A stretch of 64,000 nucleotides of DNA, from NCBI RefSeq assembly GCF_000169095.1, contig NZ_AAVU01000011.1:1-64000 (forward strand). Direction: 5' to 3'. Below, piece by piece: positions 1 through 6,966 of the stretch. The notes beneath the pieces are model-generated. The model ran no database searches. It saw only the letters and a list, made by a program, of their open reading frames with translations, and had not been told where the DNA came from. The stretch comes from Lyngbya sp. PCC 8106 (GTDB lineage: Bacteria; Cyanobacteriota; Cyanobacteriia; Cyanobacteriales; Microcoleaceae). Position 1 is the stretch's first letter; each line of letters opens with the position of its first letter. The position numbers were made by a program, and so were the translations under genes.

Positions 1-5
1 CTTTA

Positions 6-512
6 ATGGGTGCGATCATCCGGGATCTCAAGAAAAAAGGTGCCGCTCCCGTTGTACTTGCCAAACGCATTGGAGAACAGTTAAAACAAGCAATGGATAA
101 TGGCTCCCAGAGTTGGGGTGTTTTAAGTCAACAGTTAGATCAGATAGCAAGACAAGCCGAATGTCCACATTACTTGAAGGAGCTTGTTCTTAAAGCTAGT
201 AAGGATGTCCTCCATGATTTTCGTTACGGTCAAGTAAGAGATACTAGCAACTTGTCGGAAGTCATTGTGGGGCGGTATATCCAGGAAATGTACAGGTCAA
301 GATTTGAGCAGCGCATTCCATTGACTTCTGAGCATCATGCTGGTGTTGACAACGCAATTGTTATGGAACGGGTCGAGGCAATGCGTTCTGATGTGTTTGC
401 GGGGATAGACAAATGCGCGAAGAAAGCGACTGAACAAGGGGATGTAGCAAACTTACGACGACCCCGACGCCAAAAAGTGAAAGAGATAGACCTTAATGAG
501 GATCTAACATGA
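6..512 (+). CDS. Unknown protein, first gene of a defence-like operon (possibly 5'-partial)
   Basis: I do not recognise this 168-residue protein. It is hydrophilic and mostly helical in character, with no signal peptide or membrane segment and a basic tail (RRPRRQKVK near residue 150). The ATG at position 6 has no visible ribosome binding site, and the frame stays open to the window edge (the preceding codon is TTA), so the real start may lie outside. Its stop overlaps the start of the QueC-like gene in an ATGA arrangement, which implies translational coupling. In Qat loci a gene of unknown function (qatB) sits just before the QueC-like gene. This protein has that position, but I cannot show homology. 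A shared role with the downstream genes is inference from context. Confidence 0.6.
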   Translation: MGAIIRDLKKKGAAPVVLAKRIGEQLKQAMDNGSQSWGVLSQQLDQIARQAECPHYLKELVLKASKDVLHDFRYGQVRDTSNLSEVIVGRYIQEMYRSRFEQRIPLTSEHHAGVDNAIVMERVEAMRSDVFAGIDKCAKKATEQGDVANLRRPRRQKVKEIDLNEDLT

Positions 513-1975
513 ATTACGCCCCTTCTAGAACCCCGAAGTCAGATAAGAGCGATCGCAACAACTATACCCTGAACTTTAAACCTGTGTTAAACAGTAATGG
601 ATCTGTGGAGTTCATTGATCACTGTGAAAACAAGATCTTAACTGTAAGTTTTGGTGTTGATGATCAGGACTTTCAGTACCGAGTTCGGGCAGAGTTTCCA
701 AGCATTATCGCTGATATTGTTGACCTCGCCGTTGCTATCCATGTTTCAGATCGCCTTGCATTCCACGATCTAAATAAAAAGCTACGCCACCTGAATATTG
801 TGCTTCCAGTACGTCACCCAGAATTACTCAGTACCGAACCCTTTTATACAAAGCTCCAAGATCTGCTTAGATGGGCAACTGGGAGTAAATGGGTTTTCGA
901 CTTCCAAAAACGAACAGTATCAGAACTAAGCGTTGAACAGCAAAGCATTTTACTACCAACTGTTCCTGAAGGATGCGAAGTAGCATTATGGAGTGGGGGT
1001 CTTGATGCTCTTGCAGGTCTTTATACCCGACTCCAAACCAGTCATACAGTCCCATTTATGCTGTTCGGAACTGGAAGCAGTAAAAGCGTTTATGCTCGTC
1101 AGGAAAAAGTATTTCAAGCGATTATAAAATCCTTCCCTACTCATCTGTATCTTTGCCGAGTTCCCATCAATTTTTTAAACAGTAAACTACTCAGAAAAAA
1201 CAAAATTACTCGTGCGCGAGGAGTTGTATTTACATTGCTTGGTGCTGCTTGCGCTTATTTAATGGGTCAGCGAACTCTTTCTGTATACGAAAATGGAATT
1301 GGTGCGATTAACCTTCCATATCGTGCATCTGCTGTGGGATTGGATCACTCTCGCTCTGTTCATCCGCTTACTTTACTGATGGTGAGTGATGTCGTTTCAG
1401 AGCTTTTAGGAGAGAATTTTCGAGTGTACAATCCTTTCCTTTTCTTGACAAAAGCCCAAATTTGTAGGGCATTAGCAGAAAACCAGGAAAATGATCTAGT
1501 AGCAATCACTCAGTCATGCGATAGCCGACATAGAAAGTCTCAACAACCCACGCAGTGTGGATACTGTTCTTCTTGTATTTTAAGAAAACAGGCACTTGCG
1601 GCTTCAAAAATAGAAGACAAGACTCGTTATCTCGTACCTCACGGAGATCCCCCAGCCAGTGACCCAAGCAAGCATCTACTCAATATGCTCGCCCAGGTTG
1701 AGACGTTCCGCGCTCTACTAACTAGCTCCAACAAAATCGATCTTCAGTGGGAAGCTTTAACCCGTGAATTTCCAATCTTAGATGATATTGTTGATCGCAG
1801 TGCAGGAGTAGAAAATCTCTCACCTGCTGAGATGCGGAGCCGTTTAATCGACCTTTATCAAAGGTATATTACCGAATGGGATATTGCAGAATCTCAAATT
1901 ACCACTGGTATTTTGAATAAAAGTAGCAACCAACAGACATTAGACAGATGTTTGACCGAGGCTACACACGCTTGA
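509..1975 (+). CDS. QueC/QatC-like PP-loop ATPase family protein
   Basis: A 488-residue protein with a PP-loop nucleotide-binding motif (W161-SGGLD, residues 162-166), as in 7-cyano-7-deazaguanine synthase QueC. It also has a C-terminal cysteine cluster (C337, C350, C353, C356) matching the zinc site of QueC. A YENGIGAINLP segment (about residue 255) resembles the ENG...NLP region of QueC-like proteins in Qat and type IV CBASS defence loci. It is about twice the usual length of housekeeping QueC, with an extra N-terminal region of about 155 residues and a C-terminal tail. No queD, queE or queF lies nearby, so a queuosine role is unlikely. It overlaps the gene before it by 4 bases and precedes the XRE-ImmA gene by 10. 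Substrate and product are unknown. The defence role is inferred from family and context. Confidence 0.8.
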   Translation: MNYAPSRTPKSDKSDRNNYTLNFKPVLNSNGSVEFIDHCENKILTVSFGVDDQDFQYRVRAEFPSIIADIVDLAVAIHVSDRLAFHDLNKKLRHLNIVLPVRHPELLSTEPFYTKLQDLLRWATGSKWVFDFQKRTVSELSVEQQSILLPTVPEGCEVALWSGGLDALAGLYTRLQTSHTVPFMLFGTGSSKSVYARQEKVFQAIIKSFPTHLYLCRVPINFLNSKLLRKNKITRARGVVFTLLGAACAYLMGQRTLSVYENGIGAINLPYRASAVGLDHSRSVHPLTLLMVSDVVSELLGENFRVYNPFLFLTKAQICRALAENQENDLVAITQSCDSRHRKSQQPTQCGYCSSCILRKQALAASKIEDKTRYLVPHGDPPASDPSKHLLNMLAQVETFRALLTSSNKIDLQWEALTREFPILDDIVDRSAGVENLSPAEMRSRLIDLYQRYITEWDIAESQITTGILNKSSNQQTLDRCLTEATHA

Positions 1976-1985
1976 GGGTAAAACA

Positions 1986-3191
1986 ATGACTGCCAACAAC
2001 GTTCTTGACAATATTGATCCTCGAAAATTGGGAGAACTGCTTCAACAAGCGCGTGAGAAATGCGGCATGACTCAAGCAGATGCGGCCAAGGTGATTGATG
2101 CTGCACGCACCACTATGGTTGCAATTGAGAAGGGAAGACGTCGCCTAAAAGCTACTGAATTAATTAAACTTGCCCGTGCCTATGGACGGTCGGTGAGCGA
2201 TTTCGTTCGACCTCGGCCGGTGGTGCAACCTTTTGAAGTGCAGTTTCGCAGACTTCAGTCCAGTCAAGCCGAAGAAGCACAAATTACACCTGTTATTCAA
2301 CGGCTAGAGGAATTGTGCCGAAATTACTTAGAATTAGAGGAGATAATGCAGGCGCCACTTCCGCGAAATTATCCTCAAGATTACGAAGTCAAAAATATGC
2401 CGATTGAACCTGCGGCAGAGAGTATTGCGATCGCAGAACGACAACGACTTGGACTTGGTGATGGGCCGATTCCTCTGCTCCGAGATATCTTTGAACAGGG
2501 GGTAGGGCTTCGTATTTTCTACCTGAAAATGCCTGCCAAATATTCAGAGATTTACATTTATAACGAACAACTTGGGGGGTGCATGGCAATCAATGCAAAT
2601 CACCCCGAAGAAAGGTGTCGTTGGTCTTTGGCTCATGGATATCTTCACTTTCTCGCTCATCGATATAAGGCTGTCATTGATCTTGAAATTAGTCAGTACA
2701 AAAGAATGCCAGAAAGTGAACAACTTGCGGAAGCTTTTGCTAAATATTTCCTCATGCCAACAAGTGGATTATTGAAGCGGTATAATGATGTGTACAGTGT
2801 ACAACAGGGTAAGTTTACTCCCACTAATTTATTTACTTTAGCCCATTATTATGGTGTATCTGTGCAAGCACTTGTTTATCGGTTAGAGGAGATGGAACTT
2901 TTACCATCAGGAACTTGGGAGCGGTTACGCGATCGAGGATTAAAAGTACGGAAAGTTCAACAGGAACTAGGTTTAGAAGAAATTCCCAAACGCATTGATA
3001 TGGCTCCCATTCATTATCAGCATTTGGCGATTGAAGCATTCGATCAAGCCTTGATTACTGAAGGACGTTTTGCCGATTTTCTGGATGTTGATCGCCTACT
3101 TGCTCGTCGTATTGCTGAGAAATTGCGGGAATATTCAAGCGGAATGACGGAGGAAACAACTGATATTGATTTGCGGCAACTACAGGAATGA
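1986..3191 (+). CDS. XRE-family HTH / ImmA-IrrE-like protein with altered HExxH motif
   Basis: A 401-residue two-domain protein. Residues about 14-70 form a helix-turn-helix of the XRE/Cro type (LGELLQQAREKCGMTQADAA...). Residues about 150-280 match the ImmA/IrrE (COG2856) metallopeptidase fold, including the later helix ending AEAFAKYFLMP. The zinc motif, normally H-E-x-x-H, reads H217-G-Y-L-H221: both histidines are kept and the catalytic glutamate is glycine (codon GGA; GAA would restore Glu). Peptidase activity is therefore doubtful, and the domain may bind or sense instead. Related proteins usually pair a DNA-binding repressor with a protease that relieves repression, often beside toxins or in mobile DNA. 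It lies 10 bases after the QueC-like gene and 17 before the PIN-like gene, so it may regulate this operon. Confidence 0.85.
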   Translation: MTANNVLDNIDPRKLGELLQQAREKCGMTQADAAKVIDAARTTMVAIEKGRRRLKATELIKLARAYGRSVSDFVRPRPVVQPFEVQFRRLQSSQAEEAQITPVIQRLEELCRNYLELEEIMQAPLPRNYPQDYEVKNMPIEPAAESIAIAERQRLGLGDGPIPLLRDIFEQGVGLRIFYLKMPAKYSEIYIYNEQLGGCMAINANHPEERCRWSLAHGYLHFLAHRYKAVIDLEISQYKRMPESEQLAEAFAKYFLMPTSGLLKRYNDVYSVQQGKFTPTNLFTLAHYYGVSVQALVYRLEEMELLPSGTWERLRDRGLKVRKVQQELGLEEIPKRIDMAPIHYQHLAIEAFDQALITEGRFADFLDVDRLLARRIAEKLREYSSGMTEETTDIDLRQLQE

Positions 3192-3208
3192 GGGAGTTTG
3201 ATTAAATT

Positions 3209-3763
3209 ATGAAAATCCCTAATTCCCCCATTATTCTTGATGCTTGCTGCATTTTAAACTTTTATGCTTCTGATCATTTTCTAGAAATCTTGCTGGCAAT
3301 AAACGCTCAATTTTATGTAACTCTAGTTGTACAGGAAAAAGAACTCCAAAAACTTCAAAAGCAAAAGAATAATGATAACCAAGAGATGAATGTCTTAGAG
3401 ATTGCGATCGCACAGGAGTTACTGAAAGTTGTAGATTTTGAATCAGAAGAGGAGGCAGAATTATTTGTTAATTATGCTTTTCAGATAGATGATGGTGAGG
3501 CGGCAAGTTGTGCGATCGCTGTTTCGAGAGGATGGGCGATCGCCACCGATGATAGACGGGCGATTTCATTTATAAAAAGTGAAGAACTCTCTCTAGAAAT
3601 TCTATCAACTTTAGACTTAATTAAATACTGGTCAGAGGCAGCAAATCTTGATTCTTTGGAATTGCGAGAGGTGTTGGAAGTGATACGAGTTGAAGGGCGA
3701 TATGTACCTCATAAAAGCCACCCGTTGCACAGTTGGTGGGAAACCGCGATAAATATCTCATAA
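3209..3763 (+). CDS. PIN-like nuclease domain protein
   Basis: A 184-residue protein with the layout of a PIN-type ribonuclease. There is an early aspartate after a hydrophobic strand (IILDACC, D11) and a later acidic cluster, DDGEAASCAIAVSRGWAIATDD (about residues 93-113), where Asp and Glu residues would complete the metal site. PIN proteins are commonly VapC-like toxins or effectors of defence systems. Here the partner in front is an XRE-ImmA protein rather than a small VapB antitoxin, as in several two-gene toxin or conflict modules. It is the last gene of the operon; dnaK follows on the opposite strand. No separate antitoxin is visible. The fold assignment is by motif reading, and nuclease activity is inferred. 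Confidence 0.7.
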   Translation: MKIPNSPIILDACCILNFYASDHFLEILLAINAQFYVTLVVQEKELQKLQKQKNNDNQEMNVLEIAIAQELLKVVDFESEEEAELFVNYAFQIDDGEAASCAIAVSRGWAIATDDRRAISFIKSEELSLEILSTLDLIKYWSEAANLDSLELREVLEVIRVEGRYVPHKSHPLHSWWETAINIS

Positions 3764-3797
3764 AAACTCATTCATAAAAACATGATTATCGAAAAAT

Positions 3798-3844
3798 TGA
3801 ACCTCTCCCCCAACCCGTTTCAATTAAAAAGAGGGGGGTAATTA
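3798..3844 (+). repeat. Short dispersed intergenic repeat, copy 1
   Basis: The segment begins ACCTCTCCCCCAACCC and ends GAGGGGGGTAAT. Together with the copy near 9260 it has the pattern of a C-rich left half and G-rich right half that is common between genes in filamentous cyanobacteria. It lies between the convergent PIN-like gene and dnaK. Function is unknown. Confidence 0.5.
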
Positions 3845-3858
3845 ATAGAAAAGAAAAA

Positions 3859-3882
3859 GGTGCGTTAGACATCTAACACACC
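3859..3882 (-). terminator. Intrinsic terminator of dnaK
   Basis: Read on the minus strand, GGTGTGTTAGA pairs with TCTAACGCACC (11 base pairs, one G-U, two-base loop as drawn) and is followed directly by TTTTTC. It sits about 30 bases beyond the dnaK stop. Confidence 0.85.
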
Positions 3883-3912
3883 CTCAGTGTAATCAATTTA
3901 ATCGATAGTTAC

Positions 3913-5838
3913 TTACTTCGTTTCGGTGAAGTCAGCATCAATCACATCCTCGGAAGAACTACTGCTACTTGATGAAGCCGAATCTCCAGTTTCAGGGCCA
4001 GGTGCGCCTTCGCCGGGTGCGCCCTCAGCCCCACCTGCTTGTTGATAGAGGTTACTGCTGAGAGTATAAAGCGCCTGTTGTAAATCGGTAGTTAAGGTTT
4101 GGATTTTCTCATCATCTTCTTGAGAAATCGCTTCTCTTAAATCCTTAATCATCCCTTCAATCTTGGTTTTCTCATCAGCGGGAACCTTGTCTCCCAGTTC
4201 GCTAATTTGTTTCTCAGCTTGATAAGATAAGGAATCAGCTTGGTTTTTGCGGTCAATTTTTTCCCGACGATCTTTGTCAGTTGAAGCATTTTGTTCGGCT
4301 TCTCGAACCATCCGTTCAACTTCAGTATCGGGTAAAGTCGAAGCCCCAGTAATACTAATTGACTGTTCTTTACCTGTTCCTTTATCTTTGGCGGTAACGT
4401 TGAGAATACCGTTGGCATCAATATCAAATGTTACCTCAATTTGAGGAACACCGCGCGGCGCCGGAGGAATACCATCTAGACGGAAAGTTCCCAAACTCTT
4501 GTTGTCGTTGGACATTTCTCGTTCCCCTTGAAGAACGTGAATTTCAACGTTTGTTTGACCATCAACCGCAGTTGAGAAGACTTCTGACTTCTTGGTGGGG
4601 ATAGTCGTGTTGCGGGGAATAATCTTGGTCATTACGCCACCGAGGGTTTCCACACCCAGAGACAACGGCGAAACGTCCAGCAACAGAATATCTTTAACTT
4701 CACCTGCGAGTACACCCGCTTGAATTGCAGCGCCCATCGCCACCACTTCATCAGGGTTAACAGATTGGTTAGGGTCTTTACCCAGTATCCGTTTGACCAA
4801 TTCTTGAACGGCTGTAATTCGAGTCGAACCCCCAACTAATACGATTTCATCAATATTAGACTTGTTCAACTTAGCATCACGCAGAGAATTCTCCACAGGG
4901 ATGCGACAACGATCAATTAAATCCGCGCAAATTTCCTCAAACTTCCCTCTAGTCAACATCGTGTCAAGGTGTTTGGGGCCGTCTGGAGTGGCGGTAATAA
5001 AAGGCAGGTTAATGTCAGTTTGAGTCAGGCTAGACAGTTCTTTTTTGGCTTTTTCTGCCGCTTCTGTCAAGCGTTGTAAGGCTTGCTTATCTTTGCGGAG
5101 GTCAATTCCTTCATCCCGCATGAACTGTTCAGCCAGGTAGTCTACGATTTGTTTATCGAAGTCATCCCCACCTAAGTGAGTGTCTCCAGAAGTTGCTAAT
5201 ACTTCAAAAACGCCATCACCGACTTCCAGGATAGAGACGTCAAAAGTACCGCCCCCAAGGTCAAAAACTAAAATGGTTTCATTGCTTTTCTTGTCTAAAC
5301 CATAGGCCAGAGATGCCGCCGTCGGTTCGTTGATAATCCGCTTAACTTCAATACCTGCAATTTTACCTGCGTCTTTGGTGGCTTGACGCTGAGAGTCGTT
5401 AAAATATGCTGGAACGGTAATGACGGCTTCTGTAACGGTTTGGCCGAGATACTTACTGGCATCTTCAACCAGTTTACGCAGAACTTGTGCAGAAATTTCT
5501 TCAGGGGCAAACTGCTTTTCACGGGCAGGACAATCGAGTTTAACGTTACTACTGTTATCGCGGATAACTTTGTAGGAAACTTCTGTGGTTTCGTTTGTAA
5601 CTTCCTCGTGTTTGCGTCCAATAAACCGCTTCACCGAATAGAAGGTGTTGTCGGGGTTCATCACGGCTTGACGCTTGGCGATTTGTCCAACCAGTTGATC
5701 TCCGTTTTTAGCATAAGCCACAACAGAGGGTGTCGTGCGTAAACCTTCAGCATTCGCAATTACAGTGGGTTTACCCCCTTCCATTACAGCGACACAAGAG
5801 TTTGTGGTTCCGAGGTCAATTCCAACTACTTTTCCCAT
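3913..5838 (-). CDS. dnaK: Molecular chaperone DnaK (Hsp70)
   Basis: A 641-residue Hsp70. The N-terminal ATPase domain opens with GIDLGTTNSC, contains VFDLGGGTFDVSIL (about residue 195) and VLVGGSTRI (about residue 335), and is joined by the DLLLLDVSPLSLG-type linker (here DILLLDVSPLSLG) to the substrate-binding domain (...VLQGERE, NGILNVTAKDKGTG). The tail is Gly/Pro-rich, then a serine run, and ends in DVIDADFTE, typical of the main bacterial DnaK. Length matches the family and the DnaK2-like copy that cyanobacteria need for growth, although cyanobacteria usually carry two or more paralogues and I cannot rank this one with certainty. No dnaJ or grpE adjoins it. No CIRCE operator (TTAGCACTC inverted repeat) is seen upstream. 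Confidence 0.97.
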   Translation of the reverse strand: MGKVVGIDLGTTNSCVAVMEGGKPTVIANAEGLRTTPSVVAYAKNGDQLVGQIAKRQAVMNPDNTFYSVKRFIGRKHEEVTNETTEVSYKVIRDNSSNVKLDCPAREKQFAPEEISAQVLRKLVEDASKYLGQTVTEAVITVPAYFNDSQRQATKDAGKIAGIEVKRIINEPTAASLAYGLDKKSNETILVFDLGGGTFDVSILEVGDGVFEVLATSGDTHLGGDDFDKQIVDYLAEQFMRDEGIDLRKDKQALQRLTEAAEKAKKELSSLTQTDINLPFITATPDGPKHLDTMLTRGKFEEICADLIDRCRIPVENSLRDAKLNKSNIDEIVLVGGSTRITAVQELVKRILGKDPNQSVNPDEVVAMGAAIQAGVLAGEVKDILLLDVSPLSLGVETLGGVMTKIIPRNTTIPTKKSEVFSTAVDGQTNVEIHVLQGEREMSNDNKSLGTFRLDGIPPAPRGVPQIEVTFDIDANGILNVTAKDKGTGKEQSISITGASTLPDTEVERMVREAEQNASTDKDRREKIDRKNQADSLSYQAEKQISELGDKVPADEKTKIEGMIKDLREAISQEDDEKIQTLTTDLQQALYTLSSNLYQQAGGAEGAPGEGAPGPETGDSASSSSSSSSEDVIDADFTETK

Positions 5839-6206
5839 AAGGGTTATTTATCTCCAATGACTACATAGAATCTGATACTGTTACCGCCCTATTATTGTGG
5901 GTGCTTGACTCACTGCAAGTTATACCTGCTGATTCGATTGAGTCGCGAGTCCGGTTTGAATACAGTTTTTAAGATAGATTGCATATTTCTATACTGTGGG
6001 CGGTTAGTCCTTTTCTTGAAGGTGGGTTTACCGAACCTCGACGAACGGTCAGACTCACATGGGTTTGTGTTTGTATGATTGTGTATCTACTACTGTAAAC
6101 AGTGGAATTTTATTCGGCCTTGTGGCAAACCGTATCTTATGGTTGTATTTGCCGTCAATTTTTTCAGTGACCCGTTTTTTCCTAACTTATGAACTCCTGA
6201 ACTTCT
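5839..6206. other. Divergent intergenic region between dnaK and cobU
   Basis: 368 bases holding the promoters of two divergent genes. I found no CIRCE element, no obvious riboswitch upstream of the cobalamin gene, no repeat and no small ORF with a ribosome binding site. Confidence 0.5.
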
Positions 6207-6770
6207 ATGATTGACTCATTAACACCGTTATTTCGATTGATTTTGGTCACTGGCCCTGCACGTTCGGGTAAAAGTGAGTGGGCAGAAACGTTAGCCCAAA
6301 ACTCGGGTCAGTCTGTGATTTATATTGCTACTTCTCGCCTAGATTCTACAGATACAGAATGGCAAAATCGCATTCAAAAACATCAACGTCGTCGTCCGCC
6401 GGAATGGAAAACTCTTGAAGTGACCGTTGAGTTAGCCGCAACGTTACAACAGATTTCTCAGCCCAATACCTGCATTTTAGTAGATTCTTTAGGGACGTGG
6501 TTAGCCAATATTTTAGAACAAGATCATCAAGACTGGCAAAAAATACTAGAGGGGTTAATGACAACTCTCAAAAAAACGTCAGGACAAATAATTTTTGTGG
6601 CAGAAGAAACCGGATGGGGTGTCGTTCCTGCTTATCCGATGGGTCGTCTATTTCGGGATCGTTTAGGAATATTAACTCGAAAGATTGGGGCAATTGCTAA
6701 TCCAGTTTATTTAGTCACCGCAGGTCATGTTTTAAACTTAAGTCAGTTGGGTTCACCGCTAGAGTTGTAA
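6207..6770 (+). CDS. cobU: Adenosylcobinamide kinase / adenosylcobinamide-phosphate guanylyltransferase
   Basis: A 187-residue protein of the CobU/CobP family. These enzymes phosphorylate adenosylcobinamide and then transfer GMP to it during nucleotide-loop assembly of vitamin B12 or pseudocobalamin. The P-loop is G16-PARSGKS23, followed by VIYIATS and the H-Q-x-RR-PPEW segment around residues 60-68 that contains the catalytic histidine of the family. VDSLGTWLAN (about residue 93) matches the second nucleotide-binding motif. Length is normal. It stands alone, without other cob genes, as is common in cyanobacteria where B12 genes are scattered. A B12-dependent radical SAM gene lies about 4 kb downstream but is not in the same operon. 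Confidence 0.92.
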   Translation: MIDSLTPLFRLILVTGPARSGKSEWAETLAQNSGQSVIYIATSRLDSTDTEWQNRIQKHQRRRPPEWKTLEVTVELAATLQQISQPNTCILVDSLGTWLANILEQDHQDWQKILEGLMTTLKKTSGQIIFVAEETGWGVVPAYPMGRLFRDRLGILTRKIGAIANPVYLVTAGHVLNLSQLGSPLEL

Positions 6771-6966
6771 ATCTGATCACTCAAACTCAAAGCCTTCTAG
6801 AAGTATTCACCTCCCTCGCTGAAGTTGAAACTCAGTTTAATCTGTACAAAAATACAGATTTGTTCTTGTTTACTGAATAGGATAATCAACTTCCCCGGCT
6901 AAATAAAATTCCCAAGATTGAGTTAAAAATAATGAAACGAATAGTTTAAAACATTAACAACAAACT

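Noticed and set aside
6..3763. Straight assignment as a Qat (qatABCD) system
   Set aside because: Only the QueC-like protein supports it. QatA lies outside the window if present, and no TatD nuclease follows.
5383..5742. 119-codon plus-strand frame opposite dnaK
   Set aside because: It lies fully antisense to a well conserved dnaK and shows no domain or ribosome binding site.
5839..6206. CIRCE/HrcA operator or cobalamin riboswitch between dnaK and cobU
   Set aside because: I looked for the CIRCE inverted repeat and B12-box text and found neither.
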